From the NCBI GenBank assembly GCA_015055505.1, contig SVIB01000002.1, positions 1 to 64,000 on the forward strand: DNA of 64,000 nt, read 5' to 3'. The position numbers were made by a program, and so were the translations under genes. Each line of letters begins with the position of its first letter. The first letter of the stretch is position 1. Below are positions 20,779-29,861 of the stretch, piece by piece. Source of the DNA: Clostridiales bacterium (GTDB lineage: Bacteria; Bacillota; Clostridia; Christensenellales; Borkfalkiaceae). Under the pieces are notes generated by a model. The model did not search any database, had not been told where the DNA came from, and saw only the letters and a list, made by a program, of their open reading frames with translations.

Positions 20779-22095
20779 TCACTTTTTACCTTTTTGTTTT
20801 CTTATCTTCTTTACTTCCAATTCAAAACCGTTATCTTTAGGAACGTAAAAAACACTTCCTACTAAAGAGTCGGGTAAATACTGCTGATCAACGTATCCGC
20901 CGTAGTCGTGAGGATATTTATACTGTCTACTTCTCGCCTTAGCGTCGCTATCGGCAAACACAGAATTTCTAAGGTGAGCAGGGACGGTATCGTCTTTAGT
21001 GCTTTTTGCAGCCTCTTGCGCTCCGTTCATTGCTATTATTACCGAATTTGACTTGGGCGCTTCGCAAACGTAAATTATCGCTTGCGACATTGGAATAAGC
21101 CCTTCCGGATAACCTATATTTAAAAAGGCAGTGAGCGCCGACGTCGCAACGACTAAAGCGTTAGGGTCTGCCATACCTACGTCTTCCGCCGAGTGAACGA
21201 CAAGCCGTCTTAATAAAAGCAACGGATCGCACCCGCCCTCTATTAATCTATGTGCGTAATACAGCGCAGCGTCGCTATCGCTACCGCGCAAAGATTTGCA
21301 AAACGCCGAAAGCATATCGTAGTAGGAATTTTCATCATACGATAACGCCTTTCTCTGTATCGACTGCTCCGCATCTTTTAAAGTAACCGTTATCTTTCCG
21401 TTTTCGTCGCCTTGAGTTGTCAACACCGCCAACTCTAACGCGTTATAAGCAGTTCTTAAATCTCCACCGCTCATTGCCGATATATGGCTTACAGCCTCGT
21501 CTAAAACCTCTAAATCCAAAAGACCATAACCGCGCTTTTTGTCGTTAATCGCCTTATAGAGGCACTTTTTTATAGTTTCCTCGTCTAACCTTTTAAATTC
21601 AAACACCCTGCATCTCGATACTATTGCAGGCGTCATTGACGCGTAGGGATTCTCGGTAGTAGAGCCTATAAATATTATAGTCCCCTGCTCGATTGCGGGA
21701 AGCAAACTGTCCGATTGGGTTTTGCTAAACCTATGACATTCGTCAAGTAAAAGATAGGTCTTTTTGCCGAACATCTTTAAATCGTCGTGGGCTTTTTCCA
21801 CTGCTTTTTTTACGTCTGCAACACCGCTTGATACTGCGTTTAATTTAACGAAGTTACCGCTCGTTGAATTTGCTATTATGTTTGCAAGCGTGGTCTTACC
21901 CGTCCCCGGCGGTCCCCAAAAAATACAACTTCCTACCTTGTCAAGAGAAATTGCTCGCCTTAGTAAACTGTTCTCTTCACAAATATGAGTTTGCCCCATA
22001 AATTCCCGAAGTGACTGAGGTCTCATTCTCTCGGCAAGAGGTTGCTGTTCGTTTTTTTGATTATTTTCTTTTAAGGTATCAAATAAATCGTACAT
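20779..22095 (-). CDS. rarA: Replication-associated recombination protein A
   Basis: PLAERMRPQSLREFMGQTHI; FWGPPGTGKTTLANIIA; LLDECHRFSK. Confidence 0.95.
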   Translation of the reverse strand: MYDLFDTLKENNQKNEQQPLAERMRPQSLREFMGQTHICEENSLLRRAISLDKVGSCIFWGPPGTGKTTLANIIANSTSGNFVKLNAVSSGVADVKKAVEKAHDDLKMFGKKTYLLLDECHRFSKTQSDSLLPAIEQGTIIFIGSTTENPYASMTPAIVSRCRVFEFKRLDEETIKKCLYKAINDKKRGYGLLDLEVLDEAVSHISAMSGGDLRTAYNALELAVLTTQGDENGKITVTLKDAEQSIQRKALSYDENSYYDMLSAFCKSLRGSDSDAALYYAHRLIEGGCDPLLLLRRLVVHSAEDVGMADPNALVVATSALTAFLNIGYPEGLIPMSQAIIYVCEAPKSNSVIIAMNGAQEAAKSTKDDTVPAHLRNSVFADSDAKARSRQYKYPHDYGGYVDQQYLPDSLVGSVFYVPKDNGFELEVKKIRKQKGKK

Positions 22096-22138
22096 ATTTT
22101 CCTATTCTATATCCGTATCTTACGGAATAAGTTTTATT

Positions 22139-23098
22139 ATGAAAAAGATTTTTAAAGCCGTTACCGTTATACTGTTATCTTTCTTTTTGTTATTAACCGT
22201 TTTAAACCCCGACAAATACGTAAATAGCGCGCTTGACGGAATTAAACTGTGGGCATTAGTCGTTTTACCTGCGCTTTTACCTTTTTTCTTTATTACCGCA
22301 TTGTTAAGCAAATTAGGTTTAACCGATTTTTTAGCCAAAACACTCAAAAAACCGTGCGCTAAACTATTTCGCTCGGGAGGATATTGCGCTTACGTTTTTT
22401 GCATGAGTGTTTTATCAGGCTACCCAGTAGGCGCTAAAATCATAGCCGATTTAAGCAAAAACGGACTTGTAGGACAAGATGAGGCGACAAGACTTAGTTG
22501 TCTATGTTCAACTTCAGGACCTCTTTTTATCGTTGGAAGCGTTGGCTACGGTATGTTTCACGATAAAAACGTCGGATTTTGCATTATTATTGCACACGTT
22601 CTCTCCGCCGTTTTTTGCGGTCTTCTCTTTCGCTTTTACGGAAAAGATAACCCAAATAAAAACTTTTTACTTAATAAAACCGCGGTTGGAAACGTCTTAT
22701 ACGACTGCGTTTATTCTTCGGTTATATCCGTGCTTATCGTCGGCGGTTTTATATGCGTTTTTTCTACTTTTATAACCGCTTTTAAAAGCGTAAACTTTTT
22801 TCTTCCTATTACCGCCCTATTTAAAAACTTAATACCTAAAGACCTTTTATCAGCCTTTTTATACGGATTTATAGAATGTACGACTGGTTGCAAAATGCTC
22901 GCTTTGTGTGATTTATCGACTTATAGCGTGGCTTTTACGTCCGCATTAATCTCATTAGGCGGTCTTTCCGTTTGGGCGCAGTCGATTGCGTTTTTGTCTT
23001 CTGCTAACGTAAACGTTAAAGTTTTTTGCCTATCAAAGACAGTTCAAGCAGTAATTGCTTTTTTGCTTTCGCTTATACTCTTTCCCTTATTCGTCTAA
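22139..23098 (+). CDS. YlbJ-like sporulation/nucleoside-recognition membrane protein
   Basis: GIKLWALVVLPALLPFFFITALLSKLG; SGYPVGAKI; CSTSGPLFIVGSVG. Confidence 0.8.
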   Translation: MKKIFKAVTVILLSFFLLLTVLNPDKYVNSALDGIKLWALVVLPALLPFFFITALLSKLGLTDFLAKTLKKPCAKLFRSGGYCAYVFCMSVLSGYPVGAKIIADLSKNGLVGQDEATRLSCLCSTSGPLFIVGSVGYGMFHDKNVGFCIIIAHVLSAVFCGLLFRFYGKDNPNKNFLLNKTAVGNVLYDCVYSSVISVLIVGGFICVFSTFITAFKSVNFFLPITALFKNLIPKDLLSAFLYGFIECTTGCKMLALCDLSTYSVAFTSALISLGGLSVWAQSIAFLSSANVNVKVFCLSKTVQAVIAFLLSLILFPLFV

Positions 23099-23102
23099 CC
23101 TA

Positions 23103-23570
23103 TTAATCTTTAAGTAAAGGTAATATTTCGGCAGGCATATACTTATCAACCGACTTATTAAAAGAAAGAAGTTCTCTAACGGCAGTTGAACTTACGCTTA
23201 AGTTTTTTACACTGCACGGCAAATACACCGTTATAAGTTCGGGCATCATATCCGCGTTTATATAGTTCATTTCGTTTTCGTAATCGTAATCTTTGCCGTT
23301 TCTAAGCCCTCTAACGTTATAGACGGCTTTTTCTTTTTTCATAAGGTCGACTAAAAGTCCGTCGTGATAAACGACTTTTACGTTTTTATATTTTTTGCAA
23401 ACCGCCTCTAAAAAAGCAATTCTTTTTTCAATGGAAAACATGGCTTTTTTCGTGACGTTTACGCAAAGAGCAACGACTACCTCGTCGAAAAGCCCCGACG
23501 ATTTTTTAATTATTTCTTCATGACCGCTCGTAACGGGGTCAAAAGTTCCTGCAAATACCGCTTTTCTCAT
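23103..23570 (-). CDS. coaD: Phosphopantetheine adenylyltransferase
   Basis: AVFAGTFDPVTSGHEEII; NVRGLRNGKDYDYE. Confidence 0.96.
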   Translation of the reverse strand: MRKAVFAGTFDPVTSGHEEIIKKSSGLFDEVVVALCVNVTKKAMFSIEKRIAFLEAVCKKYKNVKVVYHDGLLVDLMKKEKAVYNVRGLRNGKDYDYENEMNYINADMMPELITVYLPCSVKNLSVSSTAVRELLSFNKSVDKYMPAEILPLLKD

Positions 23571-24100
23571 TGTTTAACTCCGTAAAACTCAAAGTGGGCT
23601 ATACCGTATTTCCTCGTATTTTTATGCTCAAGCCCTTCAATTTCTCCTACTTGAAAATCTTCGCTATGTTCGTAAATTATCACGCCACCGTCATTTAAAA
23701 CGCCGTTTTTCGCAAGCGTTTCTAAGACGGGAGTAGCGTCAATACCGTAAGGCGGATCAAGGAAAATAACGTCAAATTTTTCTCTCGTAGTACCGGCATA
23801 CGTAAGTGCGTCCTGACATACGATTTCGGCGTTTTCTTTAATCATTTCAAGATTAAATTTCGCAATTTGAACACTCTCTTTTGAACTGTCGACAAAAACA
23901 ACCTTTTCCGCTCCGCGGGAAATTGCCTCTATACCCATATTGCCCGTTCCGCAGTAAACATCTAAAAACGTGCTCCCGTAAATTTCGGTCTGTAAAATAT
24001 TAAATATCGCCTCTTTTGCTCTATCGGCAGTAGGACGAATTTCTCTTCCTTTAAATTCTTTTAACACCCGTCCTCTATGTTTTCCCGCTATTATTCTCAA
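23567..24100 (-). CDS. rsmD: 16S rRNA (guanine966-N2)-methyltransferase
   Basis: MRIIAGKHRGRVL...RPTADRAKEAIFNIL; DPPY. Confidence 0.95.
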   Translation of the reverse strand: MRIIAGKHRGRVLKEFKGREIRPTADRAKEAIFNILQTEIYGSTFLDVYCGTGNMGIEAISRGAEKVVFVDSSKESVQIAKFNLEMIKENAEIVCQDALTYAGTTREKFDVIFLDPPYGIDATPVLETLAKNGVLNDGGVIIYEHSEDFQVGEIEGLEHKNTRKYGIAHFEFYGVKQ

Positions 24101-24101
24101 T

Positions 24102-24722
24102 TTAATCCTCCGTTACGATATGAGTATACTTTGAAAAAAGACAACCGCAATAATTTTGGCGGTATAAATCATACTCTTTGGCAAGTTCTACCGACCTCTT
24201 GTAGCCGTTTCCCTTTTTAAAGTCGGCATACAGCCAACTACAGCCGTACTCTTTAGCCATCTTCTCGCCGATAGTATTGATAACTTGCGAATTCTTATGA
24301 GGGCTGACGGTAAGCGTCGTACAAAAATAGTCAAATCCGTTTTCTTTAGCAACTTTTGCCGTTTGCCTTAACCTATCCTCAAAACAAAGCGAACACCTCT
24401 CTCCGCCTTCGGGACATTTTTCATACCCCTCGGTCATAACGAAAAATTCCCTCGAACTGTATTTCCCCTCTATAAGAGGTACTGCTTCTCCGTACACGGT
24501 TTTTAAAAACTTTTTTTGCTCGTTAAGTCTAACGTAATACTCTTCGCTTTCCGTTATATTGGGATTGTAATAAAAGACGGTAACGTCAAAATAAGGAGTT
24601 AATCTTTCAAGCACCGCAGTTGAACAAGGCGCGCAACAACTGTGCAGTAAAACTCTCTTTCTTTCCCCGTTTAACTCTTTTACCGTTTCCTTTAATAGAT
24701 TATCGTAATTAATTTTATTCAT
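24102..24722 (-). CDS. queH: Epoxyqueuosine reductase QueH (DUF208)
   Basis: LLHSCCAPCST; FYYNPNI; CSLCFEDRL; FCTTLTVSPHK; QNYCGC. Confidence 0.92.
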   Translation of the reverse strand: MNKINYDNLLKETVKELNGERKRVLLHSCCAPCSTAVLERLTPYFDVTVFYYNPNITESEEYYVRLNEQKKFLKTVYGEAVPLIEGKYSSREFFVMTEGYEKCPEGGERCSLCFEDRLRQTAKVAKENGFDYFCTTLTVSPHKNSQVINTIGEKMAKEYGCSWLYADFKKGNGYKRSVELAKEYDLYRQNYCGCLFSKYTHIVTED

Positions 24723-24743
24723 AAAAGTCCGTCTATAAGTCGA

Positions 24744-25751
24744 TTATTTACGTTGAAGGCGTAATTTTTTCAAAAGTTGCTTATCCCCTGCAACTATTCC
24801 GCCACCAACTACGGTTGCATTTTCAGGATCTTCAAAACAAGTAGATCTAATTGCAAGAACTTCCCTTGCGTAATATTCAAGTCCGGGGATTTTACTCGTT
24901 CCGCCGGCAAAGAATATTCCCGATCTTCTAACTTCCGCTGAAACCTCGGCAGGAAGTTTCGCCATAAGCATCTCGGTAATTTCAAATATTTTATCAAAGA
25001 AAGAACGTATTGGCATCATTACGTCTTCAGAGCCAATAGAAACTGAACGAGGTTTTCCCGTTGCGAGGTCGCTTCCGTTTACTTCCATACGCATATTATC
25101 TTCTTCAAAAAGACTGCCGACTTCTATCTTTATGCGTTCAGCCGTAAGCATACCTATCTTTATACCGAAATACTCCTCTAAATGGCGTATTATCATAGCG
25201 TCAATATTTCTTCCGCCCATATTTACGTTTACGCCCGCAATAACGCCGTCTAAAGAAACGGCGGCAATATTCGTCGTTCCTCCACCAACGTCAATAATAA
25301 AACACGGAGTTGATTCCGAAATAGGAATATTAAGCCCAAGCGCAGTGAGAATAGGAGATTCTATATAGGTAATCCCGTAAATTCCCGCTCCGTTTAAGAC
25401 TTTTTCGTATTTTTTTATTTCTTCACCGAGCGCACCGCAAGGCACGGCAACAACCGCTTGAGGACGAAAACCGAGTTTACTTAAAGTAATTTTGTTTATA
25501 AAAGTTTCCATCATCTTGGTAGCAACCTTTTCGTCAGCGATAAGACCTTCGGCGATTGGGAAAACGACCGTACTCGTACCTGCGGTTTTTCCGTAAAGAC
25601 GTTTTGCCTCAGTCCCGACGGCTTTTACTTTACCTCTTGGAGAAACGGTAAGCGCAACGGCGCTTGGCTCAGCAAGAACTATTCCCTCGCCGAGTTTGTA
25701 TATATTCGTATTTACACTGCCAACGTCAATGGCTATTGAATTGTTTCTCAT
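24744..25751 (-). CDS. MreB/Mbl rod-shape determining protein
   Basis: SIAIDVGSVNTNIY...EPSAVAL; FIIDVGGGTTNIAAVS. Confidence 0.92.
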   Translation of the reverse strand: MRNNSIAIDVGSVNTNIYKLGEGIVLAEPSAVALTVSPRGKVKAVGTEAKRLYGKTAGTSTVVFPIAEGLIADEKVATKMMETFINKITLSKLGFRPQAVVAVPCGALGEEIKKYEKVLNGAGIYGITYIESPILTALGLNIPISESTPCFIIDVGGGTTNIAAVSLDGVIAGVNVNMGGRNIDAMIIRHLEEYFGIKIGMLTAERIKIEVGSLFEEDNMRMEVNGSDLATGKPRSVSIGSEDVMMPIRSFFDKIFEITEMLMAKLPAEVSAEVRRSGIFFAGGTSKIPGLEYYAREVLAIRSTCFEDPENATVVGGGIVAGDKQLLKKLRLQRK

Positions 25752-26305
25752 TTTAAAAACTCCTTTAAGGTATCGCTTAAATATTCTATTGGAAGACCTA
25801 CGACATTGTCGTAATATCCGTCACACTCTTTGACAAGATTAAATCCGTCTTGAATACCGTATGCTCCAGCCTTACCTTGCCACAATTTACTTTCAATATA
25901 TGCGTCTATAAGTTGATTATCAAGGGTATTAAAGGTAACTTTGGTAATTACTCTTCCCGTTTCACGCATACCTTTTGAGAGTATTGCGTATCCGGTTATT
26001 ACCTCGTGAGTTTTCCCCGACAAACTTAAAAGCATTTGCCTTGCCTCAGTGTCGCTATTCGGTTTTTCAAAAATTTTCCCGTTTAGACTAACCACCGTAT
26101 CAGCGGCAAGAACGACCTTATCTTCGGATTTATTTAAAAATATATCTTCGGCTTTGTTGATAGCGCAACGGACTGCAAATTTTTCAGGAGAACTTCCGTC
26201 GTATTCCCCCTCTTTTTCACTTACCTCTACGGTAAAATCAAAACCTGCCTCTTTAAGCAACTGTTTTCGTCTTGGCGAGGCGCTTGCTAAAATAAGATTT
26301 TTCAT
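25748..26305 (-). CDS. maf: Maf family nucleotide pyrophosphatase
   Basis: LILASASPRRKQLLKEAG; VLAADTVVSLNG; GKAGAYGIQ. Confidence 0.95.
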   Translation of the reverse strand: MKNLILASASPRRKQLLKEAGFDFTVEVSEKEGEYDGSSPEKFAVRCAINKAEDIFLNKSEDKVVLAADTVVSLNGKIFEKPNSDTEARQMLLSLSGKTHEVITGYAILSKGMRETGRVITKVTFNTLDNQLIDAYIESKLWQGKAGAYGIQDGFNLVKECDGYYDNVVGLPIEYLSDTLKEFLK

Positions 26306-26400
26306 TAAGGCATACTTTCCCTTTTAAACACTAATAACATTATTATATATTAAATAAATAAATTTGTAAAGGCTTAATCGCAAATTCATATGCTTTAAAC

Positions 26401-26436
26401 ATAAAAAAAGCCCTCTTTTTTAAGAGGGCAAATTTT
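26401..26436 (-). terminator. Terminator of rnpB
   Basis: GCCCTCTTAAAAAAGAGGGC followed by T-tract on the minus strand. Confidence 0.8.
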
Positions 26437-26443
26437 ACAAATT

Positions 26444-26783
26444 ACGAGTTGGCCTATAAGCCGAGTTCTGTCATTTAATACGGTTATCTATCTAGACTTG
26501 CCGTTGCCGACAAGTTCAAGCGACGTTTTGCAGGCAGTTTCGACCGGCTATCTTATAAACTGCCCCTATCTTGCTCCGGATGGGGTTTACACAGCCTTCC
26601 ACGTCTCCGCAGAAGCGGTGAGCTCTTACCTCGCCTTTTCATCCTTACCGATATTAATCGGCGGTAATTTTCTGTTGCACTTTCCTTAAAGTCACCTTCA
26701 CCGTCCGTTAGGCGGCATCCTGCCGTGTGGAGCTCGGACTTTCCTCGTGAGATTTCTCTCCCGCAACCGTACAGCCAACTCGC
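26444..26783 (-). ncRNA. rnpB: RNase P RNA, bacterial class A-like
   Basis: Reverse complement contains GAGGAAAGTCCGAGCTCCACACGGCAGGATGCCGCCTAACG...ACAGAAAATTACCGCC...AAGGGTGAAAAGGCGAG-like core and closing helix GCGAGTTGGC/GGCCAACTCG. Confidence 0.95.
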
Positions 26784-26822
26784 TTTGCTATTTTATCACA
26801 TTTTTTTCGTTTTGTCTACTTT

Positions 26823-27521
26823 TTATTTCATTTTGCCAAGTTCATTACATCTTATGCGTAATTGCTCGGCTATTTCTTCTTTGTTTTTGCCCGAATTAAA
26901 AAGTTCACTCGTCATTATCGGTTTATCTATCATCCATTTACGTGTTTCTTTATTAAGATAAGTTACATAAATGGGCAAATCTTCCCCTTTTTTCAGCCTA
27001 TTATACGCTAAAACTAAAAATCCCGCAAAGAATTTCTTTAACTCGGTGTGATATCCGTCGTGAGAATCTTCAGGGAATATTATAAGCGAAATGCCCTCGT
27101 CTAAAACCCGATTACTTATATCGAAAGTCGTCTTTAATCTATAATCGCGGTAGGTGGGAATAAGTTTTAATCCCCTATAAAACAAGAACGCAAACGGGGA
27201 AGCAATAATACTAAACGCCTTCGCCCAAAAGAGTTTCCAATGTTTCTTTTCGTGAAAATAAGTCCTTGACAAATACTTATAGACCTTTCCTAAGCCCATA
27301 TTCATCTCATACGTACCCCAAAACCTAAACGGCTTTGGGAAATACAATTCGTGGGTAAGCGGACCTGTCGCGCCAACGTGATTGCTAAGTATTATTGATT
27401 TTTCCGCAAACTCCTCGCCTAAAAATACGTACTTTGGCTTTTTAATAAACAACTTTAATAAAGTCTTTAAACATTTAAACCACAGACTTCTTTTTGCTGA
27501 ATTTTCCCTCTTTTTTGACAT
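26823..27521 (-). CDS. PlsC-like acyltransferase (lysophospholipid acyltransferase superfamily)
   Basis: ILSNHVGATGP; SLIIFPEDSHDGYH. Confidence 0.7.
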   Translation of the reverse strand: MSKKRENSAKRSLWFKCLKTLLKLFIKKPKYVFLGEEFAEKSIILSNHVGATGPLTHELYFPKPFRFWGTYEMNMGLGKVYKYLSRTYFHEKKHWKLFWAKAFSIIASPFAFLFYRGLKLIPTYRDYRLKTTFDISNRVLDEGISLIIFPEDSHDGYHTELKKFFAGFLVLAYNRLKKGEDLPIYVTYLNKETRKWMIDKPIMTSELFNSGKNKEEIAEQLRIRCNELGKMK

Positions 27522-27665
27522 TTACAATCACCCTCTTTATATACCTTAATTGTATCAAACCCGATAAAAATTTTCAACCGTAGCGCAAAAAAAGCCTATT
27601 TATCACATAAGTTTCACTTAATTATAAAACGAGCGCCTCGGCTAAATAAGCCGAGGCGCTAAACA

Positions 27666-29732
27666 TTAATCTTTTCTTTTTCTAATTATAAACGCTCCAA
27701 CAGCAAGGGATAAAAATCCTAAACAACCAACTCCGCCAACCGACGATTTACAGTTGAAAATTTTTACTAACCCCTTTTTCTCGCTTTCACTTTCTTTGCT
27801 GTCGCCAACAGATTCTCCCGAAGAACTTTCTTCACTTTCGGGCGTACTCTCCTCAACGAGCATATCAATCTCTTCAGTTACGGCATGTCCGCAAGCGCAA
27901 GTTTTAGTCCTTTCACCCTTTTCGGTGTAGGTAGGTTGCTTATTTACCATCCATACGCCGTAAATGTGGTTTTCCAAATTACCTTTTTCTCCGCAATCAC
28001 AACTTCTCCAGTGTCCGTCGTCGGTATATTCGTACTCTCCGTCAAACGTGTGGTCCACCTTTGGCTCGCCCTCTTTTTCTTGCTCGCTACCGCAAACACA
28101 AACGCCTTTTAAGACTTCGGCTTGAGTGCAGGTAGCCTCACTTTTTTGCGACCATCTATATTCGCAAAGACTTTCAACCTGCATACCGTTTTGACCTAAA
28201 TCAGTCACTATCGGGCAACTGTCGTGTACTTTTATAACGGTATCAACACCTACGTCGATAAAAGTATTATCCGCTCCCTCAACGCTATAACCGTCAATTA
28301 CGATTTGAGTTAAACCGTCCAAACCGTAAAAAGCGTAATTTCCTATATAGTCAACACCCTCTCTCACCGTTACGCTTACAACGTTATCGGCGTAACCGCT
28401 CCACGGCATACTGCCTAAAGAGAAATCTTTCATCTTTCCCTTTCCTGAAAATACGAGTTCGTACTCGGGCGCGCTATCGGTATAATCTTCAGTTTTGAAT
28501 AAAATAGCGGTTACCGAATCAGTTCCTGTCACGCTTGAAACGTTCCAACTGTTTATAATATCGCTTTCATAAGCCGTCGCAGAAATTTTAGGACCGTTTG
28601 TAAAACCTATAATTCCTTGATATGCGGTATTTTCAGTAACGTGTTTTGATGCAAAGGTATATCCAAAAATCTTGGTATCCGAGCCTACGAGCAAATAATC
28701 GTCTCTTTCACTGCCAGAAACTTTATCCGTTTTACTGCTTGTAGGGTCGTTCCACGTAACGTCGGTATTGTACCAAACACCGTCAATTTTAACAACGTTC
28801 CACATGTGCGGTTCGCCTGCGTCACCGTCTTCTAAGATACATTCAACGCCTGCGTTATCGCAAAGCACTTTAAACGAGCGCGCATAACCTTCGCATACGG
28901 GTGCTTCGATAGAATCGCCCGACCTACCTAAAATCGCAAAGTAACTTATATAACTTTGCGGTTTTATATCGCCTTTTCTGTAGCAGTTGTTATTTACCAA
29001 GTAATCATTAAAATGTTTAACCTTTTCATAATCGCTTGCGCCCTTAGGAAGTCCGCCTATAATCTCGGCAACCTTATCGTTCATAGTTGAAATAGCCGTT
29101 CTTATAGAATTTTCAGTCGCAAAAAAATCCGCGCGCAAGTCATAATTTTCTGCGCTTGATTTTATTATAAACATTACTTTTTGGGTGTACTTAAAAGTAG
29201 TATTTCCCGTTTGAAAAATCTCGTAAAAATCACCGAAATTAACAAGACCTGTAAGCCAAAAAACTTGCGGATTATCACGGTTAAACGCAGCGTAAGCGGT
29301 TGTCATTACCTCTTGGCTAATCTCCATATTTTTCTGAGCGATAGGACTTATTACGCTGTTGGGATTGTTTCCCGAATACGTCACCTCTTCCTCAAAAACG
29401 TTGAAAGTATAAACGTACTGAACTTTACCCGTGGGGTTGCCGTAACCGTCTTTTATTTCAAACAATTCGGCGTCAGTGGGATTTATAAGAGCGTCGTCTA
29501 CGCCGTCGTTATCGGTATTTTCTTCAAGCCACTCGTAAAAAGAACGAGCCATTTCTTTGTATTCGCCAAAATTCACTCTGTCAATCCATTTGGCGTAATT
29601 ACCTTTTTTTAAGGTAAGCACGTTGTCGGCTTTTGCAGTTTGACCGTTAAATCCAACGCTTGCCAAACACACTGCAATTGCAATCAAGCAAACGGAAAGA
29701 CCTTTTACAAGATTTTTAATACGTTTATTCAT
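27666..29732 (-). CDS. Secreted transglutaminase-like domain protein with C-terminal membrane anchor
   Basis: Signal peptide; VCEGYARSFKVLCDNAGVECILEDGDAGEPHMWNVVKIDGVWYNTDVTWNDP; C-terminal SSVGGVGCLGFLSLAVGAFIIRKRKD. Confidence 0.85.
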   Translation of the reverse strand: MNKRIKNLVKGLSVCLIAIAVCLASVGFNGQTAKADNVLTLKKGNYAKWIDRVNFGEYKEMARSFYEWLEENTDNDGVDDALINPTDAELFEIKDGYGNPTGKVQYVYTFNVFEEEVTYSGNNPNSVISPIAQKNMEISQEVMTTAYAAFNRDNPQVFWLTGLVNFGDFYEIFQTGNTTFKYTQKVMFIIKSSAENYDLRADFFATENSIRTAISTMNDKVAEIIGGLPKGASDYEKVKHFNDYLVNNNCYRKGDIKPQSYISYFAILGRSGDSIEAPVCEGYARSFKVLCDNAGVECILEDGDAGEPHMWNVVKIDGVWYNTDVTWNDPTSSKTDKVSGSERDDYLLVGSDTKIFGYTFASKHVTENTAYQGIIGFTNGPKISATAYESDIINSWNVSSVTGTDSVTAILFKTEDYTDSAPEYELVFSGKGKMKDFSLGSMPWSGYADNVVSVTVREGVDYIGNYAFYGLDGLTQIVIDGYSVEGADNTFIDVGVDTVIKVHDSCPIVTDLGQNGMQVESLCEYRWSQKSEATCTQAEVLKGVCVCGSEQEKEGEPKVDHTFDGEYEYTDDGHWRSCDCGEKGNLENHIYGVWMVNKQPTYTEKGERTKTCACGHAVTEEIDMLVEESTPESEESSSGESVGDSKESESEKKGLVKIFNCKSSVGGVGCLGFLSLAVGAFIIRKRKD

Positions 29733-29814
29733 AAAAAACTCCTATATTTAATTATGTTGTATTTTATTATATCATATATTCTTTTATAAATAAAGGATTT
29801 TTAACTAAATATTA

Positions 29815-29855
29815 CAAACGCTCGGTGGAAAGTTTTTCCACCGAGCGTTTACCGA
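29815..29855 (-). terminator. Terminator of fucI
   Basis: AAACGCTCGGTGGAAAGTTTTTCCACCGAGCGTTT. Confidence 0.8.
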
Positions 29856-29861
29856 TATATA

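Noticed and set aside
26451-26466. GGCCTATAAGCCGAG resembling the dispersed motif
   Set aside because: It is the conserved 3' end of RNase P RNA; matches only CTATAAG.
26498-26961. + strand ORFs over 26498-26961
   Set aside because: Antisense to rnpB and to the PlsC-like gene.
27275-27295. Weak motif-like AATACTTATAGACCTTTC
   Set aside because: Too many mismatches in the GTYGATTA part to count as a copy.
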